A model generated the notes under the pieces. It worked only from the letters and a program-made list of their open reading frames with translations. It did no database searches and had not been told where the DNA came from. From Quercus robur (Eukaryota; Streptophyta; Magnoliopsida; Fagales; Fagaceae), in the NCBI RefSeq assembly GCF_932294415.1, contig NC_065541.1, positions 51,500,290 to 51,564,289 on the forward strand: DNA of 64,000 nt, given 5' to 3'. The position numbers and the translations under genes are program-made. This document shows, one piece after another, positions 13,295 to 22,168 of the stretch; the stretch's first letter is position 1, and the number at the start of each line of letters is the position of its first letter.

Positions 13295-14806
13295 GTGAAA
13301 ACGTGGCTTATGCATATAAGCTAGCTAGATCCGAACCACTTGATGCCCAAACATTCCAAGGTAACTGGATTTGAAAGCTTGACACATTGCCAAAGATAAA
13401 ACACTTTCTTTGGTTATGTTTCCACAATAGCATTCCAGTTAAGAAAGTCCTTGAATCAAGGGGTATTATTCAAGATGCTTGCTGCCCCTTATTTAGAAAT
13501 CATGAGGAGTCTATCTTACACACAGCATCCGTAGCAGATGTTGTAAAAATTATGCCATTTTACCACATCAAAGACCTACTTTATTATTTTACCACATCAT
13601 TTTACAACATCCTATTTATCAGATGTTTTATCATTCAATTCTATACATTAAAATAATATTTACTATATATTAAAATAATATATTATCACATTCCCATTAT
13701 CATCCACAACAGCCACAACATTAAAGTCCAATAAAATAATAATTTTTGGTTTACCACATCTGTCCGTACCATTGCAAATTTGCAATGGTACAAACACAAA
13801 TGATATAATTTTACAACATTTGCAATATCTGATAGGGGCTGATTTTCCTGTTTGGTGTGGGAGATGTGCCAAATATTTAGCATTTGGCACATATCCCACA
13901 TATACTATGGGTGCTAACTGCCCAATTGCTATGGATTTTTGGCAAAAGTTTCGAACTCCCCAAAGCATGTCTAACTTCATGCATCTAAGCTTAACTGATT
14001 GGTTGAGCACAAACTGTTTGGACAGTAAGCTAAACCGAATCAATGGAATTTCTTGGTCCATTATTTTTCCTCTGGCTGTGTGGAATTTGTGGAAATATAG
14101 AAATTGCATGGTTTTCCAAAACTCTCCTTTAAATCTAAACCTCCATTCCCTTTGTATGAAAGTTGCCACCGAATATTTTTATTGTGTGGGAAAAGGGCCG
14201 GATTCCAAAAGGCATTCTATCATTCCGATTTGTTGGGATAAGCCACAAGAGGGGTGGTTTAAACTCAATTCAGATGGTGCTTCCTTGGGTAATCCAGGGA
14301 AGGCAAGGGGGGGAGGGCTCATACGTGACTCCTGTGGCAGATGGATTAAAGAATATATGAGATATATTGGTATCAGTACAAGCATTATTGCTGAATTCTG
14401 GGCTCTTAGGGATGGTCTCACGCTTGCCTCACAGCTAGGAATCACACACTTGGCCGTGGAGTTGGATGCCAAGGTGGTTGTGGACCTTATTCTCTCAAGG
14501 AAAACCCCTAACAGCTCATATACATCACTCCTAAATGACTGTAGGTACTTACTCGGGCAGTTTCAGCGGACCGTGATCAAGCATGTGTTTAGGGAGGCTA
14601 ATAGAGGAGCAGACAACCTTGCTAAAGGAGCTTGTTCCTTATCTTCTGATTTTGTTGTACTTGATGTTCCCCCTAACTCTGAACTAAATGTTATTGTAAA
14701 TTCTGATGCAAATGGTTTGTACTCTTTAAGGCTGATAGCCAACACTTCACCTTTTGTGGCTAGCTAATATATCTATTTCCTTTGTTGACCAAAAAAAAAA
14801 AAAAAA
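13295..14806 (+). mobile_element. LINE 3' end: zinc-binding and RNase H domains, with poly(A)
   Basis: Three-prime portion of a non-LTR retrotransposon. From about 13310 the frame reads as the RT zinc-binding region (KLARSEPLDAQTFQGNW, then LPKIKHFLWLCFHNSIPV and CCPLFRNHEESILH). After an inserted MITE (13523-13911) it continues as PIAMDFWQKF, a LINE linker, and an RNase H domain of the RVT_3 type with LNSDGASLGNPGKARGGG, AEFWALRDGL, AVELDAK and REANRGADNLAKG, which carry the expected acidic residues. The frame ends with TAG-TAA-type stops at 14764-14769 and a 17-base A tail at 14790-14806. It lacks endonuclease and the RT core, has an in-frame TGA near 13373 where a Trp is expected, and is split by the MITE. 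It is dead and 5' truncated, as LINEs usually are. Confidence 0.85.
13523..13911. mobile_element. MITE-like insertion inside the LINE fragment
   Basis: The LINE frame breaks after ESILHT and resumes at CPIAMDF; the roughly 385 bases between are foreign. The outer ends form an imperfect inverted repeat (GCATCCGTAGCAGATG against GCACCCATAGTATATG). An inner pair, GATGTTGTAAAAATTATG near 13536 against the complement of ATAATTTTACAACATTTGC near 13804-13824, is stronger. Close to the right end a near-perfect hairpin (GTGCCAAAT ... ATTTGGCAC, about 13865-13890) sits inside TGTGGGA...TCCCACA. I find no clean target duplication, so the superfamily is open and two elements may be superimposed. Confidence 0.65.
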
Positions 14807-14823
14807 TTCAACATATAAATTAT

Positions 14824-15293
14824 TTAATTGCAATTATTAATGGAAAATTAAGAAAAAAAAATCCAATTGTAGATGTGACCTATGGAGGAACTAGACACAT
14901 CAGTCTTGAATTCATCAATTTAAGAATTTGTATGCCTTTGTGCAAAAATTATCAGTCAATTGTGGCCATCCTATCTGGCAGTTAAGGGCGTGGAATTATT
15001 ATTCACTAAGGGCACTCGTTAGCATGACCCTTTAAAAATTGTACATTCAAATTACAACTGTACTTTATTTTTTAAAACCAACAAATCAATAAAAATACAA
15101 TAACTCTAGTCACCAAAAATTTCACGCCCTTAACTGCCAGATAGGATGGCCATAATTGACTGATAATTTTTGCACAAAGGCATACAAATTCTTAAATTGA
15201 TGAATTCAAGACTAATGTGTCTAGTTCCTCCACAGGTCACATCTACAAATGGAATTTTTTTTTTCATAATTTTCCATTAATAATTGCAATTAA
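14824..15293. repeat. Foldback: about 175-bp inverted repeat arms
   Basis: Arm 1 (about 14824-14996) and arm 2 (about 15117-15293) are near-identical reverse complements. Examples are GGCCATCCTATCTGGCAGTT in arm 1 against its complement AACTGCCAGATAGGATGGCC near 15131-15150, and the ends TTAATTGCAATTATTAATGG and CCATTAATAATTGCAATTAA. A loop of about 120 bases separates them. A transcript would form a long hairpin of double-stranded RNA. Arm 2 lies inside the TIR element at 15010-15315, so the foldback probably arose from two oppositely oriented copies, one having lost its outer end. Confidence 0.9.
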
Positions 15294-15315
15294 AGGGTCA
15301 TGCTAACGGGTGTCC
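15010..15315. mobile_element. MITE with GGGCACTCGTTAGCATGACCC termini (PIF/Harbinger-like)
   Basis: The left end GGGCACTCGTTAGCATGACC (from 15010) matches the complement of the right end (GGTCATGCTAACGGGTGTCC, to 15315) with few mismatches over about 24 bases. It is flanked by TAA on the left and TTA on the right, in keeping with the three-base TWA target of PIF/Harbinger elements. No open frame is present, so it is non-autonomous. Confidence 0.7.
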
Positions 15316-15319
15316 TTAA

Positions 15320-15455
15320 GGCACTGGTTAAGAATCCAGTTAAAAAAAAAAATTTATGGGAAAAGAAAAAAAAGCAATTAATGTTTTGACAGCTTTTTCA
15401 TTTCTCATAAAAGTGATGTCAAAACTTTATTTAACTGAATTCTTAACTAGTGCCC
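15320..15455. mobile_element. 136-bp MITE with TAA target duplication
   Basis: Termini GGCACTGGTTAAGAATCCAG and the complement of TGAATTCTTAACTAGTGCCC pair over about 26 bases. The element is flanked on both sides by TAA (15317-15319 and 15456-15458), the signature of PIF/Harbinger insertion. Immediately downstream is GGGCACTGGTTAGCATTTCC (from 15459), which resembles the terminus of the neighbouring element, so related MITEs have inserted beside each other. Confidence 0.8.
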
Positions 15456-15644
15456 TAAGGGCACTGGTTAGCATTTCCCATTTTTAAAAACAGTACATAA
15501 GTTTTGGCAAACGAAGCCTTAAGATAAACTAATATACTTATTATACTCACTTTAGTTGTTTTTTATTTCTTTCTTAAGAAAAAAAAAGTTGTTTTTTATT
15601 TTTATTTTTATAAATTATAGAAATGATAGGATTCAAATTTATAG

Positions 15645-16277
15645 TGTAGGGACACGATTTTTAACGACCCAAGGATGATGTTGGGCTCGTGTGTAAAGGG
15701 TCCGAACAATATGATTTGTAGAGAGTGGGTTTGGAAAGGCCTGCCTTTGGGCGCTGGGTTTCGGTCTGGTCCCGGTTTCATGAGCGATCATACAAAAATG
15801 GGTTTGGACTGTATAACTGAGCCTTGCATCAATGTAGTTTGAAAGGTTTGACTCCTCGGAATTAGTCCGAGGAGCATTACATTCTCACCATTCCTCCTCC
15901 TTTTTTTTAAGGATCCCCCCCTTTTCTTCAGGATCCCCTCCTTTTATACTAGTATTTACCTCTCATCCTTCATCTACGTGTCAGTTTTTCCTGGTTTGGG
16001 GTATTTACTCGTCCTATCAATCCATACGTCAAAGTGGTTGGGGAAAAGCTGGATAGCATGGTATGGAGTATGGGCTCGTCAGACGCTAGGCTTCACATTA
16101 TGGTGTTGGTAGCTTTCTCGTTTGTACGGCTCTTGTACTGGGTTTGTCATTTTTTTCAGGCGCTTTGTGAGGTGTTGAGCGTGAGATCGTCCTCGGCAGT
16201 AGGGCTCCTCTGCTTGAGTTTTGGGCCCTTAATGTGAAATGGGCTGGGATTTCAAATTTCAGGCCTCACCACCCACA
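15645..16277. mobile_element. Solo LTR of an LTR retrotransposon
   Basis: A 633-bp segment begins TGTAGGGACACG and ends ACCACCCACA, so it has TG...CA ends. It is bounded by the five-base direct repeat TATAG (15640-15644 and 16278-16282), the expected target duplication. It is more GC-rich than its surroundings and has no internal coding region or second LTR, as after LTR-LTR recombination. The superfamily cannot be decided from the LTR alone. The intact target duplication suggests moderate age. Confidence 0.85.
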
Positions 16278-16655
16278 TATAGTATTGCTCTATGATTGTT
16301 TATTACTTATTTTGCATGTGATATAAGACAAGTAGACAACAATGGCGTTATTTTTTTTTTCTTAAAGCCGAAAATAAGTTTTTGAAAAAAAAAAGAAAAA
16401 ATCACTGCCCGAATATTATGGCCTTTATGGGGGAGTCATGTCATATTAATGTGAATGACAACATGGCAAATGAATACCTGGGAAAGTAACACTAATTTTG
16501 TGATGTCTCAACCACTTCACTTAATTAGAAGTTGAAAGTTGAAATCTTTATTAGCTTTTTAAAGTGGATTCAATTATATTAGCGATGTCAAGAGCACTAT
16601 AATTAAATTGAGACTCTCTTCTCTAATATTTTTAACTAGATGTTCAAGGTTTAAG

Positions 16656-16838
16656 GGTTGATTTAGTGGTTTTTAAAGTTTCGTGATATCCATAAGATCT
16701 CAGATTTGAAATTTCTTACCAGTATTTTGGGGTCACCTTTATAGGATTTCTTTCTGTAATAACCCGGTACTTATGAAACAAGGGAATTGCATACATCGGA
16801 AGAAAATTCTGAACACTCTCATTTGTAAAAAAAAAAAA
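16656..16838 (+). repeat. tRNA-derived SINE copy 1
   Basis: A-box-like GTTGATTTAGTGGTTT at the start, B-box-like AGATTTGAAATTTC about 45 bases later, a body including CTGTAATAACCCGGTA, and a terminal A-run after CTCTCATTTGT. The same architecture recurs at 25891-26093 and 34007-34228, so this is one SINE family; this copy is diverged. Confidence 0.75.
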
Positions 16839-18157
16839 TTATCAAAAAATAATGTTGAGATTCGGAGTAAGTCACAGTGTAATGGATCATCCATATTTAT
16901 TATAATTACATGACTCCTAATCTGCATGTGAACCACACGAACATAAAAATCAGATGATGACAGAGTTTTAAGGACGCCAATTGAAAGACCTCCCTTTTAA
17001 CAAGTTAATAATTACATTTAATTTGTTTTCTGATTCCCAGTGTTTGTTGGCCCACAATGAGTCAACTTGGAATTAAACATGGCAACATTATTATAATTTA
17101 TAAATACAATAGCAATTTAGGACTTAGAATATCATGAATTATTAATACCTAAAAGCAAAACCCTTTCTTTTTTCTTTTTTCTATTTTTTGAGGGAAACCT
17201 AAAACCCATTTGAGTTGTCAAAACTCTCAAAATTTAATTGATCCTAAAACTAGGGAAGAAAAAAGGGAAAAAAATCAGGATCAAAATATCATGTTTAGGA
17301 ATTTCTTTTTTGTTTTTTTTTGGTTTTTGAGAGAATAATGTTTAGGAAATTTTTAATATGATGCAATAGCTAGCAGCTTGGTCGGAGGTTGGCTTAGAAA
17401 GCATTTCATCCCTTAAAAATGAAATTTAGACAAATTCTTAGCTTAATTTGTTTGAGATACAAATAAATTAGTGATTATTAGAAACAAATTAATGTTATCT
17501 AGCTGTTGAACAATTTTTTATTTTTTTTTTATTTTTATCGAATTAGGTCGTAAAATAGACGTGCATCCCATTTCTCAGGCTTCTGACTCCTTGTCGGTTG
17601 GCTCCTAAAATGTGATAAGGGTACATGGAATTAAGGACTTTCTTATACTAATTAATAAGTTGAGGTCAAAGTTTCTTTATAAACAAATGCATGTACCTCT
17701 TCTCCTCAAAATAAATAAATAAATTTCCATTAAAAAATCAAATAAATAAAAATGCATGTACCTCTTGAGTCTCTTATTCTAAGCCTCTACAGAACAATAT
17801 GCCACTTATTAAAAGAAGTTGTCAACTAGCCTATGGCCTGATTGGCCAAGGAAGAATTTAAAATAAAATTCATTTATTTTATAAAATTTCAGTTAATTCA
17901 ACTGGTAAAATTTTATATATAGTAAGTTGCTTCTCCAATTGATGTCATCATTGTCCTTGTCCAAAAGAGTTTTGATTCTAGGAATTCCAAATTTCTTTTG
18001 GATTTGTGCAAATCCTTAAAGATGGCATGCAGTCGATTAGCTACAGATTAAAAAAAAAAAAATTGAAATGAAACAAACATTTGTTGATAGATTTTTCAAA
18101 ATATTTTTAACCAAAAATGTTTTTAGGGAAAATGTTTTTAGGTTGGAAGCGTAATAA

Positions 18158-18190
<33 letters not shown>

Positions 18191-18201
<11 letters not shown>

Positions 18202-18345
18202 TTGATATATCAATAGATGAGAGTGGAGGATTTGAACCTTATATGTCCCCATTAAAAATATCAGGAGATGTTAATTAGGTTTTTTTTTTTTTTTTTTTTT
18301 TTTTGAGAAAGGAGATGTTAATTAGTTGAATTACAAGACTCTTCG
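18191..18345 (-). repeat. Possible antisense SINE, interrupted by a retroposed A-tail
   Basis: On the minus strand a B-box-like ATAAGGTTCAAATCCTCC (near 18224-18241) lies downstream of an A-box-like TCTTGTAATTCAACTAATTA (near 18317-18336). The element ends in a poly(A), seen as T9 at 18193 on the plus strand. Spacing between the boxes is enlarged by the insertion at 18279-18309. Confidence 0.45.
18263..18325. mobile_element. Minimal poly(A) retroposition with 16-bp target duplication
   Basis: The direct repeat AGGAGATGTTAATTAG occurs at 18263-18278 and 18310-18325. The 31 bases between are a T-run ending GAGAA, that is, on the other strand TTCTC followed by poly(A). This is the pattern left by LINE-driven target-primed insertion of an almost tail-only transcript. 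Confidence 0.7.
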
Positions 18346-19307
18346 CTTCAGAAATAATTTTTTTAAATAAGTTGAGTGTTCTAACTTCTAAGAGCACCAA
18401 AAAATACGACTCAATTAAATTACAAGACTTTTAAGAGAACTTTTTAATTATTTTGAGAACATAAAAGAAATGATATTGGGATTTATGAAGGAAAAAAAAA
18501 ACGAAATATAAAAGTAAAATTGCCAGAGTAGGACTGACTAAAATAAAGAAAGGATAAGCAAAGGCCAAAACAATCTAAGAAGAAAATAAAGAAAATATTA
18601 AGAGATTTTTCATAGGAAAAATAAAATAAAACTAAGACAGTAGAAATAATGAAGGAGCAGCTAATAAAAAAAAAAAAAACTAAAAGTAAAAAACTTAAGA
18701 AAGATTCAATCATCTTATACCCAAAAAAAAAATTCTAAGACTTTAATGTAGAATGCTGATTAATATCATAAATAGATATTAATATAGATACTATACATTC
18801 CATAGAATATCAGTTTGACCATTTGATTCATAACTCGAATGAAGTGCCCAATTTTTTTTTTTTTTTTTGATAGAAAAAAAAAAAAAAAGAAGCAAAAATA
18901 ATAATAATAATAACTCCATAATATTGGTTCCACCAGAAATTAAAGTCCCTATCATCTATATTATTGATTAGGATTTATGATCCACCTAATTTTCCTTCTG
19001 CTTATTTTCGGAGTGATCACTTTGTTTACAGGAAAATAAGGAACTCCACCATAATTTCACAAACGCACTACATATTGATTTTCTTGGTTCCTTCTCCTCT
19101 GCAATGTACTCTCTTGTCTTTATTACATGCCCTTCTTTCTGCAAAGTAGTAATTGTATTCTGTTTAGCATTTTAATAAACCACTAGTGCTTAAACATAAA
19201 GAATTTTGATATTATAGATTTGAAATAACATTTTACGCCTAATCATTTCAAATGTACATATTAATAAAATTCTAACCCACCTATAAATTTATCAATAGAA
19301 AAAATTA

Positions 19308-19592
19308 GGGTAAAAAATTATTTTCGTCACTAAATTTTATCAAAATTTTGTATTTTATCTCTGAAATTAAAAATTTAAAAAAAAAAAATTCATCTTTCAA
19401 TTATTGAAAAGTTCATTTTTTTTCCCTCAACTATTGAAAATGTTTTACTTTCTGTATTTGAACTTAAAAAAAATCTTTTTTTAATCCGTAAACTGTTGAA
19501 AATAGTTTTTATTTTTAATTTTTTTTTTAAGTTTAGGGACAAAAACAAACTTTTGGTAAAATTTGGAGACCAAAATAATATTTTAGCCAAAA
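19308..19592. mobile_element. MITE of the 'ATTTTGGTCCCTAAA' family, copy 1
   Basis: Left end GGGTAAAAAATTATTTTCGTCAC and the complement of the right end (GGAGACCAAAATAATATTTTAG) pair imperfectly. The interior repeats short T-rich blocks with AACTATTGAAAA. The same terminal and internal motifs occur at about 42812-43818. There is no coding capacity, and divergence suggests an old copy. Confidence 0.65.
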
Positions 19593-19819
19593 AAAAAAAA
19601 TCATTTCATACGCTATTTAGGTTATATAAATCTAAAAGGTGAAATTCAAATCCTCATCTTTAAATACATCCATCCAAATGAACCATAGAATTATAAAACC
19701 ATAGAATTATAAGAATTTTTTTTTCCACAATATTTTCATAACACTTTCAAAATAAATTTTAGGTGATAAGTTGTTACTAACTGTTACTGGTGGACAAAAA
19801 AATAATTTTATTGGTAAGT

Positions 19820-20843
19820 TCAAATTATAACCTGTAACAACTTTCCACTTGAGATTTGTTGTAAAAGTGTTGTAAAATATGACTTTTCTCTACAATTATA
19901 CTCGACTTTCTCTCTAACCATTCTTACATTTGCAATGAATTTAAACCCAATTTTTATTTGGCCTCTGTAGGTGTCATCTTCAAGCACCACATTATATGGA
20001 GCCGGTTTTACTTCTAGGAAAGCTCTGTCACTTCCCTCTGTAATTATTCCACCAAGGTGAATTCTGCATTTCAAAATTGATTAGTTTAAATAAGGCAAAA
20101 CAGTATTAATAAATAAAATATTTATTAGTAATAAATTTGAGAGATTTAGCACTGTTAGTTATGTTATATATCATGCCTATGCACATGTTTGCAACACATT
20201 CTCAATGTATGTGCCATTTGGGAGCAACAAGAACTAGAAGACAGAAAATATAGTAGAACAAAATTTTCTATATTAGTTAGGCTGATAAAAGGTTTAATGC
20301 ATTAGAGTAATTTCTAATATAAATCTCACAAGCCTAAAGGAAAAGGGCATTACATGGTTTCGCCAACAAAGCCACCATCACTGAGGAATTCTGTGTTCAT
20401 AATTTTGAACTTCAGATGGGTCAATCTTTTCCAATCAGACAATGGGCGTTCAAATGTGAATTTCTCATTCCACCAGGCCTTATCATCTTCACCTGCACAG
20501 CAAAACTTGGTCACTAGGTCATCATATTAGCATTGGGAGTCCGTGATTTAGCAATTGGAAAAGACCAGCATGAGATAAAACCTGATGACACTTTGCTTCT
20601 ATGTACATGAGTTCCACATTCTATGATAACGTAGTAGGCTGGTGTTCCTATCACAGTATAATCCAATTCACTATGTTAAACAGGTCCAATTGGTTCAACT
20701 TCAACAATCAACATATGAAAATTCATGAGAATATAAAAACACAACTTTTTTCACAGAAAATGAAAAGAAAGTATACCAACAAGATTTGTGTGTGTAATGC
20801 CTTCAGCATTAACAAGAATTATTTCAAGGATCCCTCCTTCCAT
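19820..20843 (-). CDS. Small single-C2-domain protein (ERG1 / 16-kDa phloem protein-like)
   Basis: Four exons on the minus strand: 20843-20777, 20647-20582, 20492-20354, 20063-19820; all GT-AG, joined frame 516 bases, 171 residues. The protein is essentially one C2 domain, MEGGILEIILVNAEGITHTN at the N-terminus, then YYVIIECGTHVHRSKVSSG, WWNEKFTFERPLSDW, LSDGGFVGETIIHLGG and PAPYNVVLEDDTYRGQIKIG, with a short basic tail (EYNCREKSYFTTLLQQ). Family members bind membranes, often in a calcium-dependent way, and include elicitor-responsive and phloem RNA-binding proteins. Here the first calcium loop reads THTNLVGTPAYYV where relatives have an Asp-rich sequence ending DPYV, so calcium binding is probably reduced or lost. 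The short 67-base first exon has no alternative upstream ATG in frame that I can see. The C-terminal end after residue 150 is not well matched to known relatives. Confidence 0.87.
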
Positions 20844-21719
20844 ATGTGTATGGAGGCATGTGACATTCGCAGACAGAGCATTAGATTCCACGAAAAAGAG
20901 TTTATGATGTTATATTTTGAAAAGAAAATTGATGGTGGCAGTTTCATAAGTTCATTTACTACATTAATTACTTCACTAGATGGGTGTTTTGGATGTCATA
21001 CATTAAAAAAAAAAATACCATAAACGTTCAAAGAAATCTGTAATCAATGTAATTGTGAAGTGTAACTACATAATCAATGCATCGTAGAGTTACATACTAG
21101 AATTTTAAACTTGAATAAGTTTCAACTTTTAACCTTCAATCAATTTAAATCACTAGGAATGTCAATTTGAATTAAATACAATTATTATCATTAAAGAATT
21201 ACAAATACAATCGCTCTCAATAATGGATGCAAGTGCATCATCTAAAAAAGCAATTAGCCACAATTTTTTAACAAGAATTTGTGAATTATGTGTTATGGTC
21301 AAGCTAATTATCACAAATATGATCCACAGTCTAAAACAACTAGGACATTATTCTTTATATAATTGAACATTGTCACAACTTAGCAAGTGTTGGATATACA
21401 CATGTAAGTGAAGTCTTATATTAAATAATGATGAGAAAAATAAGTAATTAATAAAACATAATTGAGCACATATCCATTGGATTTAAGCATTTTGAGTTAA
21501 AGTGTGTCTCTATATCTTATATTAATTATTTAAGGAAGCTCTCTAAGGCGTTTATCTCTTTTATCTACAATAAGTGTAACTAGTGACTTTATGCCTCTCG
21601 TATCAACATGTGGAAGAACCCAAGAAACCTTGCTTTGGATTCTCATGACTAGATAGCTAACAATTAATTGTCTTTGAAAGTTTGTACATAATTTATGATG
21701 ATCAATTTTATTTTTATTT

Positions 21720-21765
<46 letters not shown>

Positions 21766-22168
21766 ACCTCTAAATGATTCAGAGATAAAAGGACTAATGG
21801 TAGAAAAAGGACATAGAAATGAAAAGGATCATTTAACAGAGAATTATTTCAAATAAATGATTTTCACCAATTTTTCTTTGATGTTATTAAAAAAATTGCA
21901 ATAATTGTGGATAAATTGGCTGCTATCTTGCAATGTCACCCTTCAGTTCAACGTTTATTGAATGTGGTTGATTGAATTTTAAATGTTTATTGCCAACATT
22001 GTACAAGATCTAACTAAGCTCAATACATTTGTTTGCATTTGCAGTTAGCATTGAATATGATAAGTAAACGGCAACGTTGTCACGTTGTGGACATAGCCAA
22101 AAAGGCTGTAAAAATAACTCCATCCTTAAATATCCTGCTTGTAGGAAATAATCGATCTAAACATTTGT
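20844..22168. other. Spacer with long A-run
   Basis: Promoter side of the C2 gene and 3' side of the PPR gene. AT-rich, no supported gene. An uninterrupted A-run of about 40 bases lies at about 21725-21764. Confidence 0.6.

Larger units (their letters stand above)
16283..19300. other. AT-rich spacer with simple repeats
   Basis: Apart from the SINE at 16656 and the retroposed tract near 18263, this 3-kb spacer holds only A/T-rich DNA, a TA microsatellite near 18158-18191, and A or T runs near 17515, 18845 and 18880. No open frame resembles a protein family; long K/F/I-rich frames here are a composition effect. Confidence 0.6.

Noticed and set aside
16034-16237. 67-codon open frame
   Set aside because: It lies inside the solo LTR (15645-16277) and has no similarity to a known protein.
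20601-21023. 140-codon plus-strand frame
   Set aside because: It overlaps exons 1 and 2 of the C2 gene on the other strand, whose splice sites and family match are far stronger.
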